Source: Hyphococcus sp. (GTDB taxonomy: Bacteria; Pseudomonadota; Alphaproteobacteria; Caulobacterales; Parvularculaceae). Taken from it: a stretch of DNA of 64,000 nucleotides. The position numbers and the translations under genes are program-made. Positions 26,178 through 33,853 of the stretch are shown piece after piece. A model generated the notes under the pieces. It was given only the letters and a program-made list of their open reading frames with translations. It had not been told where the DNA came from and did no database searches. How positions within the stretch are numbered: the first letter of the stretch is position 1; every line of letters begins with the position of its first letter. The stretch covers positions 1 through 64,000 of the forward strand of contig BQJG01000003.1 in the NCBI GenBank assembly GCA_021604585.1, given 5' to 3'.

Positions 26178-26513
26178 TCAAACAGATCGGAGCTTTCGTG
26201 GAGGCGGATCAGGAGGGGCAGGCGCCAGCGCGGCAGGCCTTTGCGCCCGACTTGGCTGAACGATTGTATAATTGAGCGATGCAACCATGATTGGATTGGG
26301 CGACGGCATCACGCCAATGCAAATCTGAGCGCACAGCACGATGTAAGAGCAGTCTCCATTGACCTCGATCTTGCCGGGCTGGCAGTGCTCTGCGGCGCTG
26401 GAATGACTTATCATTCCCTTGCTCTCGCCAGCCGCTTTCACCGCCGTTAATGCAAACGGCCAGGCCAGCATAACCAGCGCGGCGAAAATCGCTGCATAGC
26501 GTCCAAGCGTCAT
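26178..26513 (-). CDS. Small secreted or anchored Cys-containing protein, unknown function
   Basis: 111 residues. Starts MTLGRYAAIFAALVMLAWPF (signal or anchor), then EHCQPGKIEVNGDCSYIVLC and AQICIGVMPSP with four Cys spaced as if for metal or disulfides, and a Pro/Ala-rich tail. Lies directly upstream of the Cys-rich peptide. Together they look like an envelope metal-handling or peptide pair; this is inference. An overlapping frame (26209-26553) is not favoured. Confidence 0.6.
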   Translation of the reverse strand: MTLGRYAAIFAALVMLAWPFALTAVKAAGESKGMISHSSAAEHCQPGKIEVNGDCSYIVLCAQICIGVMPSPNPIMVASLNYTIVQPSRAQRPAALAPAPPDPPPRKLRSV

Positions 26514-26566
26514 GGGCGAATGTTATCAAACAGACTTCGCCGCCGCCAGACACGCCTGTGTGAAGT

Positions 26567-27013
26567 CTAAAACGGCTTCACGATCACCATGATGACGATG
26601 ACGATCAAAGCAAGGAACGGAACCTCGTTCATCAGGCGCCAGAATTTTTCGCTGCGCGGTCGTTCGCCCTTTTCAAACTTCCGGCGGGATGAGGCGTAAA
26701 ATCCATGCACGGCAGATATCCCCACCACCAGCGCCAGTTTCACATGAAACCATCCAGCCGAAAGGATTGCCGGGTTGGCGATCAGCATTAAAATCCCCAG
26801 CACCCAGACAAGGATCATCGACGGATTGATGATCCCTTTGAGAAGTCTGCGCTGCATCTGGATGAAATAGCGCTCGGCTTCGCCGCCTTTTTCCGACTGG
26901 TGCTGGTAAACGAAAAGCCGCGGCAGATACATCATGCCAGCCATCCAGGCGATGACGAAGATGAGATGCGCGGATTTGATCCACAGATAGATGCCGCTCA
27001 AGAATTCCACCAT
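26567..27013 (-). CDS. hemJ: HemJ, protoporphyrinogen IX oxidase
   Basis: 148 residues with four hydrophobic segments: YLWIKSAHLIFVIAWMAGMM (conserved His), MYLPRLFVYHxx-type block, INPSMILVWVLGILMLI and NEVPFLALIVIVIMVI. These are typical of HemJ, the oxygen-independent-of-FAD oxidase in alphaproteobacteria and cyanobacteria. Its ATG shares one base with the hemE stop (TGATG), giving coupled translation. A TTG one codon upstream is open but less likely. Confidence 0.93.
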   Translation of the reverse strand: MVEFLSGIYLWIKSAHLIFVIAWMAGMMYLPRLFVYQHQSEKGGEAERYFIQMQRRLLKGIINPSMILVWVLGILMLIANPAILSAGWFHVKLALVVGISAVHGFYASSRRKFEKGERPRSEKFWRLMNEVPFLALIVIVIMVIVKPF

Positions 27014-28047
27014 CAATCGTTCCTTCTGACAAACTCGACCAGCGCCGCGACATTTTCCGGCGGCGTTTGCGGCGTGAAACCATGTCCGAGATTGAAGATA
27101 TAAGGCACGTCGTGAAAAAGCTTCAGATAGATATCCGCAGCTTTGGTCATCGCATCGCCGCCGGTAATGGTGAGCAACGGATCAAGCCCGCCCTGGACCA
27201 CCACGCGTTCGCCCAGAGCCGTGCGCGCCCAAGAGGGGTCCATAGCGTAATCGATCCCAAAACCGTCGCAGGCAGACAGCATGGCGTATTCAGACGCCTT
27301 CTCGCCGGCGCCTTTCGGAAAGAGGATCACCGGCACACCGGGCCGGGCTTTTTTCACGGCTTGGGAAATTTTATCGAGCGGCCGGACAGACACTGCGTCG
27401 AGGACAGGCCACGGCAACCCGCCCGCCCATGTGTCGAATAACTGCACCGCGTCCGCACCTGCGTCGATTTGGGCGATGAGATAGTCAATCGTTTTATCGA
27501 CAAGAATATCGATCAGCCCGTCAATCAGCGCGCGTTCTTCATAAAACCGCTGGCGCAAGACCGCCGGGTCTTTCATCGGGCCGCCAGCCAGCATGTATGT
27601 CGCCACTGTCCAAGGCGCGCCGGCAAAACCAATCAATGCTTTATCCGGGGACAATCCGGCGCGCGTTTTTCGCACCGTTTCAAACACCGGCTCGAGCATA
27701 TCCAAGATGTTTCTGTCACGAAATCGATCAAGGTCTTTCAGGCTTACGACCGGCTCAAGCTTCGGCCCTTCATTCTCAACAAAGCTCAATTGCTGACCCA
27801 GCGCATGCGGGATCAAAAGGATGTCCGCGAACAAGATCGCCGCATCCAGATCGAACCGGCGGATTGGCTGCAGCGTCACCTCACTCGCCAGCGCCGGATT
27901 AAAACACAAATCCAGAAATGATCCCGCTTGCGCTCGCAGCTCTCTGTATTCTGGAAGATAACGGCCAGCCTGGCGCATGAACCAGATTGGCGGTGATGCG
28001 AAAACCTCGCCTTCAAAGCTTCGCAAGAATTTAGAGTTCGTTGTCAT
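27013..28047 (-). CDS. hemE: Uroporphyrinogen decarboxylase
   Basis: 344 residues, full length. WFMRQAGRYLPEYRELRAQA (substrate-binding Arg), FDLDAAILFADILLIPHALG (catalytic Asp), GFAGAPWTVATYMLAGG, FDTWAGGLPW and NLGHGFTPQTPPENV are all present. Fifth-to-last step toward haem, converting uroporphyrinogen III to coproporphyrinogen III. The gene borders the replication origin, and its promoter region contains the CtrA box, as in Caulobacter. Operon with hemJ. Confidence 0.97.
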   Translation of the reverse strand: MTTNSKFLRSFEGEVFASPPIWFMRQAGRYLPEYRELRAQAGSFLDLCFNPALASEVTLQPIRRFDLDAAILFADILLIPHALGQQLSFVENEGPKLEPVVSLKDLDRFRDRNILDMLEPVFETVRKTRAGLSPDKALIGFAGAPWTVATYMLAGGPMKDPAVLRQRFYEERALIDGLIDILVDKTIDYLIAQIDAGADAVQLFDTWAGGLPWPVLDAVSVRPLDKISQAVKKARPGVPVILFPKGAGEKASEYAMLSACDGFGIDYAMDPSWARTALGERVVVQGGLDPLLTITGGDAMTKAADIYLKLFHDVPYIFNLGHGFTPQTPPENVAALVEFVRRND

Positions 28048-28435
28048 CAGATGCGAAGCTTCCTTCTTAACCTTCTATAAAGGATTCTTAATAAAGGATT
28101 AATATAAAGAGTCAGGCGGGAAACCGGGGAAAAATGCAAAGCGCGCGTATCTCCCGTAGGTTTGCTGTAAAGACTCACAGATTTATCAACGGGGAGTAGT
28201 GGCTTGAGGGGATGTTGGAAAGCGAGCTAATCGACGCATCTTCAATGGAAAATTTTGAAGACGCTGCTGGGGAAGCTGGATTCATCCCATGGATTTTGAG
28301 AATGCCAACAGAAAAGTATGACCAGTATGACTTTGCCCGTAAGGCTGGGCGCCGAGCTGGTATGACTCGGGAGTTTTACCAGCCCCGAAAAAGGCGCTCG
28401 CGATTTACGCGAACTTTCCCCTATACTTCCCCATT
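28048..28435. other. oriC: Probable chromosomal replication origin (oriC, Caulobacter Cori type)
   Basis: The 388-bp gap between divergent hemE and ppsR is where the origin lies in C. crescentus and R. prowazekii. The left third (28060-28110) is strongly AT-rich with TTAA elements. GANTC sites (CcrM type) are at 28083, 28109, 28172, 28279 and 28364, more than expected in this length. TTATCAACG at 28183 matches the DnaA box TTATCCACA at 7 of 9 positions; TCCCCA at 28428 and its complement TGGGGA at 28268 match the weaker Caulobacter-type boxes. GTATGAC occurs at 28316, 28325 and 28360. The ORF 28212-28454 across this gap is not believed to be a gene. Confidence 0.8.
28088..28102. promoter_or_regulatory. 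CtrA-binding site (TTAA-N7-TTAA)
   Basis: TTAATAAAGGATTAA is a perfect match to the CtrA consensus. A second, near-perfect copy, TTAACCTTCTATAAA, is at 28067-28081. Both sit 20-55 bp upstream of the hemE start and at the edge of the presumed origin, where CtrA in Caulobacter both represses initiation and controls the hemE promoters. Confidence 0.75.
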
Positions 28436-29317
28436 ATGGGTGAGGCGCAATTGAATACTCCGGAGAAAAAAAGATCCGCGCGCAAACGGGCGCCGCTGGC
28501 GACGTATTTTCACGTGCACCTAGTGTCTGACTCCACCGGCGAGACTCTCAATGCGATGCTCAAAGCGACAGCCTCCCAATTCGCTGCCGCAAAGCCGCTT
28601 GAACATATTTATGCGCTGATCCGCTCGCGCGCACAGATGGAAAAAACCCTCGCAGAGATCGAAGCCTCGCCCGGCCTAGTGCTCTATACGGTCCTGAACC
28701 CGGAGCTTCGCCGCCTACTCGAAATTCGCTGCAGTGAATTGCAAACACCTGCCATTTCCGTCCTTGATCCCCTGCTGCACGCCTTCACCGATTATCTCGG
28801 GCTTGAGCAGACGTTGAAAGCCGGCGCGCAACACGAGCTGAATGACGCCTATTTCCGCCGGATCGCCGCCCTCGATTACACGCTTTCCCACGATGACGGG
28901 CAAATGGTCTGGGATCTGGAACCCGCAGACGTGGTCGTGGTCGGTGTGTCACGAACCTCGAAAACCCCAACCTGCATGTATCTCGCTAATCGCGGGATCA
29001 AGGCGGCGAACATTCCCCTCGTGCCGACCGCAGACCCGCCGCAGGAATTGTTCGCATTGCGAAAACCCATGGTGGTCGGCTTGGTGGCGAGTCCGGAACG
29101 CCTGTCGCAAATACGCCAGAGCCGGCTTGGAAATATGAATGCGGAAGGCGCGGCGGAAGAGTATTCCGATCTCGATCTCATCCGTCAGGAAGTGTTGAAC
29201 GCAAAGCGGTTATTCGCCAGAAACCGCTGGCCGGTGATCGATGTGACCCGTAGGTCGGTGGAGGAAACCGCCGCGGCCATCCTCACAAAACTTTCCGCCC
29301 GTCAGAACCAGGCCTAG
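28436..29317 (+). CDS. ppsR: PPSR, pyruvate phosphate dikinase regulatory kinase/phosphorylase (DUF299)
   Basis: 293 residues. FHVHLVSDSTGETLNAMLKA at the start and the P-loop-like GVSRTSKTPTCMYLANRGIK define the family, which adds and removes phosphate on pyruvate phosphate dikinase or PEP synthase using ADP and Pi. Homologue of the Rickettsia RP001 gene that marks the origin. First gene rightward of oriC; followed 9 bp later by maf. Confidence 0.94.
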   Translation: MGEAQLNTPEKKRSARKRAPLATYFHVHLVSDSTGETLNAMLKATASQFAAAKPLEHIYALIRSRAQMEKTLAEIEASPGLVLYTVLNPELRRLLEIRCSELQTPAISVLDPLLHAFTDYLGLEQTLKAGAQHELNDAYFRRIAALDYTLSHDDGQMVWDLEPADVVVVGVSRTSKTPTCMYLANRGIKAANIPLVPTADPPQELFALRKPMVVGLVASPERLSQIRQSRLGNMNAEGAAEEYSDLDLIRQEVLNAKRLFARNRWPVIDVTRRSVEETAAAILTKLSARQNQA

Positions 29318-29326
29318 ATCCTATTC

Positions 29327-29926
29327 ATGTCGAGACCGCGCATCATCCTTGCCTCAGGCAGCGCCATCCGCCGGGATATCCTTGCGAGTGCGGGCGTGCC
29401 GTTCGAGGTGATGAAACCGGACGTCGATGAAGATCTCATCAAGCACGAGGGCAAACGCGACGGTCTCGATCTGGAAACGCTGGCGATGCGTCTCGCCGAA
29501 GCCAAGTGCCTCCAGATCGCCGCCAGAACCGATGCGATCGTCATCGGTTCAGACCAGATCATGGAATTTGAGGGCCGCTCATACGACAAGCCAGCCTCTA
29601 TGGCCGAGGCGAAAGCCCGGCTGATGGAGATTCAAGGCGCGCCGCACACGCTGATCAATGCGATTGCGGTCGCGAGGGGCGGCAAGTTCATCTGGCGCAA
29701 TCTCGATCGCCCGACATTGGTGATGCGGGCCCTTTGCGAACAGGAGGTGGATGACTATCTGGCGGCGGCCGGTCCGGAAATACTCCATTCGGTCGGCGCA
29801 TACATGGTTGAAAAGCTCGGGAGCCGCCTGTTCGAGTCCATCGTCGGCGATCATTTTGCGGTGCTAGGTTTGTCGCTGTTCCCGCTGTTTGATCTCTTGC
29901 GCCGCGAAGGCGCGCTGGATTTTTGA
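29327..29926 (+). CDS. maf: Maf family nucleotide pyrophosphatase
   Basis: 199 residues. ILASGSAIRRDILASAGVPF is the Maf signature, then AIVIGSDQIMEFEGRSYDKP with the metal-binding Asp. The GSDQ form is closer to the m7GTP (YceF-like) subgroup than to the dTTP subgroup. Its stop overlaps the aroE start (TGATG). Part of the ppsR-maf-aroE-coaE origin-side operon found in Caulobacter. Confidence 0.93.
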   Translation: MSRPRIILASGSAIRRDILASAGVPFEVMKPDVDEDLIKHEGKRDGLDLETLAMRLAEAKCLQIAARTDAIVIGSDQIMEFEGRSYDKPASMAEAKARLMEIQGAPHTLINAIAVARGGKFIWRNLDRPTLVMRALCEQEVDDYLAAAGPEILHSVGAYMVEKLGSRLFESIVGDHFAVLGLSLFPLFDLLRREGALDF

Positions 29927-30780
29927 TGCCGAAAGACAGCACACAAAAACCAGTCCTTGCCGGCGTGATCGGCCATCCGGTTAGTCATTCCCTGTCGCCC
30001 TTGATCCATACGATTTGGGCCAAACGCGCTGAAATCGACGGTTTTTACATCCCGTTCGACGTGCCGCCAACCTATGATGATTTCGCTCGCGCCATGGACG
30101 GGTTGCGCGCCGTAGGGTTCGCGGGCGTCAACGTGACCTTGCCGCATAAAGACAATGCATTGCGCTATGCGGACACGGCCAGCGAGAACGCCTCGCGCGC
30201 CGGCGCGGCGAATATGCTGACCTTTTCTGACCAGGGCGCGGCGGCCGGCAATTCCGATATTTCCGGTTTTGCAGATGCGGTTCGCAAGCAATCTTCCGCA
30301 CCCGGAAAATCTGCGCTGGTGCTTGGAGCCGGCGGCGCCGCGCGCGGCGTTGTGCTGGCGCTGAAAAGTCTCGGCGTGCCGGAGATAATGATTTCCAACC
30401 GGACGCTGCAAAAGGCGGGAAAGCTTGCGGCTGATTTCGGATTGGTTGTTATTGACTGGCAGGAACGCACGCAGTCAATTGAAAAGATTGACATATTGGT
30501 CAACACCACCAGTCTCGGCATGGGCGGCCAGCCCGGGCTCGACATGTCCCTTGCGGGGCTTAAGCAAAGCGCCATGGTCGCTGACATCGTCTACTCGCCG
30601 CTCCAGACGCCGTTGCTCAAAGAGGCCGCCGCCGCCAAACACAAGACGATCAACGGTCTCGCCATGCTCATGCATCAGGCGGCGCCTGGCTTCCGGCAAT
30701 GGTTTGGCGGCGAGGCTGTTGTTGACGATAGTCTGCATACAGATCTTGTGAAAGAGCTGAAGAGACAAGGCCGTGCTTAG
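29926..30780 (+). CDS. aroE: Shikimate dehydrogenase
   Basis: 284 residues from the ATG at 29926 (a TTG three bases earlier is in frame). IGHPVSHSLSPLIHTIWAKR and GVNVTLPHKDNALRYADTAS bind shikimate (catalytic Lys and Asp); VLGAGGAARGVVLAL is the NADPH site; LVNTTSLGMGGQPGLDM and GLAMLMHQAAPGFRQWFG close the protein. Reduces 3-dehydroshikimate in aromatic amino acid synthesis. Confidence 0.96.
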   Translation: MPKDSTQKPVLAGVIGHPVSHSLSPLIHTIWAKRAEIDGFYIPFDVPPTYDDFARAMDGLRAVGFAGVNVTLPHKDNALRYADTASENASRAGAANMLTFSDQGAAAGNSDISGFADAVRKQSSAPGKSALVLGAGGAARGVVLALKSLGVPEIMISNRTLQKAGKLAADFGLVVIDWQERTQSIEKIDILVNTTSLGMGGQPGLDMSLAGLKQSAMVADIVYSPLQTPLLKEAAAAKHKTINGLAMLMHQAAPGFRQWFGGEAVVDDSLHTDLVKELKRQGRA

Positions 30781-30804
30781 ACCGCCAGACGCGAGGAACC
30801 CAAA

Positions 30805-31407
30805 ATGATCAAAATCGGCCTCACCGGCTCCATCGGCATGGGCAAGTCGACGGTGCTCGCCATGTTTTCCGATCTTGGCGCAGCGGTGTGGAACGCCGAT
30901 GATGCCGTGCATCGGCTCTATTCAAAGGGCGGAACGGGCGCAAAGGCGGTCGGCTCGATGTTTCCCGATGCAATTGTAGATGGGGCGGTTGATCGCCGCG
31001 CACTGGCCGGTCTCGTGTTGGGCGATGCGCAGGCGCTGCAATCGCTGGAAGAAATCATTCATCCTTTGGTGGCGGCCGATCGCGAAGGGTTTATGGACGC
31101 GGCCGCGCATGCTGGCGCGCTTGTCGCGGTGCTCGACATTCCGCTGCTTTTCGAGAATGGCACGGAGAAATTTTTCGACGCCACCGTGGTGGTCAGTGCG
31201 CCCGCGGATATTCAGCGCGCCCGTGTCCTGGCGCGGCCCGGCATGACCACAGAAAAATTTGAAGCGATTTTGAAACTGCAAACGCCCGATGCCGACAAGC
31301 GCAAACTCGCCAATTATGTCATCGATACAGGGGTTGCGATTGAAGAAACAAAGCGCCAGGTCGCCGCCGTTTATACCGATATTGTGAGCGCGGCGACAGG
31401 CGATTAG
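30805..31407 (+). CDS. coaE: Dephospho-CoA kinase
   Basis: 200 residues. Walker A GLTGSIGMGKSTV, then WNADDAVHRLY and LDIPLLFENG; the last step of coenzyme A synthesis. It is 25 bp after aroE and ends convergent with the following minus-strand hydrolase, overlapping it by 4 bp. In Caulobacter dnaQ follows here; it is absent from this position. Confidence 0.95.
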   Translation: MIKIGLTGSIGMGKSTVLAMFSDLGAAVWNADDAVHRLYSKGGTGAKAVGSMFPDAIVDGAVDRRALAGLVLGDAQALQSLEEIIHPLVAADREGFMDAAAHAGALVAVLDIPLLFENGTEKFFDATVVVSAPADIQRARVLARPGMTTEKFEAILKLQTPDADKRKLANYVIDTGVAIEETKRQVAAVYTDIVSAATGD

Positions 31408-32261
31408 GGCAGGGACTTCAAAAACGCGTCATAGCGGCTGACCGCATCCTTGAAATATTCTTCATTGTACCAATGAATATAGTCCGGTTCTAAAAACGGG
31501 TCGTCGAACACATGATTGGCGTTCGGATAGACGACCATCTCCAGATCATCGCCCGCGCGTTCGCGCTTTTCAAAATAGCGGATGCATTGCGACGCATCGA
31601 CAACCTCATCGGCGCCGGCGACCAGCGCTAAAATTTTCGGATGTTGCGCCTCGGGAGCAAAACGCGATCGCGTGCCAACGCCGCAATAGGGATAGAACAG
31701 GATCGCCGCTTCCACGCTAGGCACGTTCATCAGTGGGCGAACAAATCCGGGTGGCGCGTTGGCGGGGAGGTCCATGGTCAGGTAATCCATCACCGTCCAG
31801 GCCCCGTGCGACCAGCCGGCGAGGACCAGCCTTGAGGCGTCAAGACGTTGATCCTGCTTGATAATTTCGAGCACCGCTGCAATATCGCCAGCCCGTTCCT
31901 GGCCCAATAAGGTCTTGCCGCCGCAGACCTTTTCAAGTCCGGCTGCGCGATCCATGCCGCGCGCGCCATTGGAATCGATGATCACCGCGGCGTAGCCAGC
32001 CTTGTTGGCGACGTCCGCCCACTGATGTTGAAACGGTGCGCGTATGCCCGCGCAACCATGCAACTGAAGCACCACGGGAAACGGGCCCTCGCTCTCAGGA
32101 ACGACGATTTCAATATGATCTTGCAACAGCGCCACATGATCTTGCAGCGTCGTTTTTTCGAGTTTGGATGCGAAATAGGCCATGGCCAAGGGTTCGCGCT
32201 TCCAGACTAAAATGCTGGCGATCACCGCAACAACAATGAGTGCAATCCGCCAGCGCTTCAT
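31404..32261 (-). CDS. Dienelactone hydrolase-type alpha/beta hydrolase, N-terminal anchor
   Basis: 285 residues. Membrane-anchor-like start (WRIALIVVAVIASILVW). Alpha/beta hydrolase fold with VVLQLHGCAGIR (oxyanion region), nucleophile elbow GWSHG at about residue 150, and a late His in PNANHVFDDP. Substrate cannot be told; likely faces the periplasm. Confidence 0.85.
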   Translation of the reverse strand: MKRWRIALIVVAVIASILVWKREPLAMAYFASKLEKTTLQDHVALLQDHIEIVVPESEGPFPVVLQLHGCAGIRAPFQHQWADVANKAGYAAVIIDSNGARGMDRAAGLEKVCGGKTLLGQERAGDIAAVLEIIKQDQRLDASRLVLAGWSHGAWTVMDYLTMDLPANAPPGFVRPLMNVPSVEAAILFYPYCGVGTRSRFAPEAQHPKILALVAGADEVVDASQCIRYFEKRERAGDDLEMVVYPNANHVFDDPFLEPDYIHWYNEEYFKDAVSRYDAFLKSLP

Positions 32262-32281
32262 CGCATCCCCCTATGCCAGCC

Positions 32282-33295
32282 TCAAAGCAGGTTGGACTCT
32301 TGCGCCAGTTTTTTCAACGATGTTTCAGGGCGCGCGCCAAAATGGCTGATCACTTCACTGGCCGCCAGCGATCCGAGCGCGCCGGCGCGCGCAAGCTCGA
32401 AACCCTGCGCCAAGCCATATAAAAGCCCTGCCGCGTAAGCATCGCCGGCGCCAGTCGTATCCACGAGCCTTTCCGGCGCCACGGGGTCAATTTTCACGAC
32501 CTCGCCATCGCGCGGGATCAGCATGGACCCCTTTTCCGATAGGGTTACAGCAGTCAGCGGGCAAAGCTTGCGGGCCTTGTCGGCGATCTGGGCGACATCA
32601 TGCGAGCCGAACAGCGCTTCCGTCTCGCGATCATTCGCCAGCAGGATATCGATATGTTGCGGGATGAAGTCCTGCAGAACATCGAACTGGCGCTCAACGC
32701 AGCTTGCATCCGACAAGGTCAGCGCGGTGCGCTTGCCTTCGCGTTTGGCGACGGCGCAAGCGCGAATGAAGGCCTTGCGCGCCACCGGCTGTTCAAACAG
32801 ATAGCCCTCGAAGAAACTGATCGCGCCCCGCGCAATCTGACTTTCATCAATATCATCCGGCGCCACCAGGCCCGCCGCGCCAAGAAACGTCGTCATCGAA
32901 CGTTGCGCGTCGGGCGTCACATTAATCAGACAACGTCCAGTCGCCGGGCCTTCGCCGAGCGGTTTGGTGTCAAACTCAACGCCCATGGCGCGCAGATCGT
33001 GACGGAAAACTTCGCCGAAATTATCGTCTGAGACCTTGCCGACAAAGCCGCCCTTGCCGCCCAGCGAGGCGATGCAGGCGATCGAATTCGCCGCCGAGCC
33101 GCCGGAAATTTCAACAGCCGCTCCCATGCCTGCATAAATATTGCGGGCCCGCTCCTCATCGATCAGGAGCATGCCGCCCTTGGGAATGTCGTGTGATTTC
33201 AAAAAGGCGTCGTCGGCTTTAGCGAGCACGTCAACGATGGCGTTGCCGACGCCGATGACGTCAAGGTTGCGGGCGTCGGAGGCGGGTCCGGTCAT
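32282..33295 (-). CDS. PfkB family kinase (adenosine kinase-like)
   Basis: 337 residues. Ribokinase-fold: DVIGVGNAIVDVLAKADDAF, SGGSAANSIACIASLGGKGG and the C-terminal signature DTTGAGDAYAAGLLYGLAQG with the catalytic Asp. Alphaproteobacterial relatives are annotated as adenosine kinase, but sugar kinase activity is possible. AAGGAAG precedes the ATG. Confidence 0.9.
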   Translation of the reverse strand: MTGPASDARNLDVIGVGNAIVDVLAKADDAFLKSHDIPKGGMLLIDEERARNIYAGMGAAVEISGGSAANSIACIASLGGKGGFVGKVSDDNFGEVFRHDLRAMGVEFDTKPLGEGPATGRCLINVTPDAQRSMTTFLGAAGLVAPDDIDESQIARGAISFFEGYLFEQPVARKAFIRACAVAKREGKRTALTLSDASCVERQFDVLQDFIPQHIDILLANDRETEALFGSHDVAQIADKARKLCPLTAVTLSEKGSMLIPRDGEVVKIDPVAPERLVDTTGAGDAYAAGLLYGLAQGFELARAGALGSLAASEVISHFGARPETSLKKLAQESNLL

Positions 33296-33490
33296 GTAAC
33301 TTCCTTATGGGCGCGTTAATCCAGCGGCGCTTATAGGTAGGGGGGTGCAATGAGGCAAGGCGCGAGCGCTCAGGCGCGGCTCCGCGGCGCGTCTGTCACG
33401 TTTGTCATCACTGCGCGCCTTGATGCGGTCAGGGGGCCTCTTTATCGTCCGCGGCGGTTTTTGACGCGGAATTGAAAGGTCACGGATTTA

Positions 33491-33853
33491 ATGTTGCAGT
33501 TAAAGAGTCTAGCTCCCTTCGTGCTCTCAGCGTCGCTTGCCGCTTGCGCAACTGCGCCCAATACGTCCACACCGAAAGCGGCAAAACCCGCCGCCCCTGC
33601 TGCTCCGGTGTATGAGCTTGGCGACCTTCAGGGCGCCCGCGCCGGCGATGTTGACGCGCTGCTCGGCGCGCCTGCGCTGACCCGGCGCGAGGGGGATGGC
33701 GAATATCGGCGCTATGCGCTCACCACCTGCACACTTATTGTTATTCTGTATCCGGATGAAACAGGCGTCGCAAAAGTCGCCCATGTGGATGCGACGGCGA
33801 CCAGCTCAAATGACGCAAAGCCGGATCTTTCCGCCTGTCTGGCGGCGGGTTAA
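33491..33853 (+). CDS. Putative lipoprotein of unknown function
   Basis: 120 residues. Signal ending in the lipobox LAAC (residue 19), a Pro/Ala/Thr-rich linker, then a small domain of which VDALLGAPALTRREGDGEYR resembles short SmpA-like outer-membrane lipoproteins. Contains Cys at TTCTLIV and at LSACLAAG. Its stop overlaps the convergent ampG stop. Not further assigned. Confidence 0.8.
   Translation: MLQLKSLAPFVLSASLAACATAPNTSTPKAAKPAAPAAPVYELGDLQGARAGDVDALLGAPALTRREGDGEYRRYALTTCTLIVILYPDETGVAKVAHVDATATSSNDAKPDLSACLAAG

Noticed and set aside
26737..26750. GTTTCACATGAAAC in hemJ as a fourth parS site
   Set aside because: The central CACGTG is CACATG, a change in the core that ParB normally needs, and the codons read as conserved HemJ sequence.
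28212..28454. 80-residue ORF across the hemE-ppsR gap
   Set aside because: It overlaps the start of ppsR, has no recognisable domain and lies in what looks like the replication origin.
28506..28521. parS-like half-site (TTTCACGTG) in ppsR
   Set aside because: Only the left half and core match; the right half differs in at least three positions.
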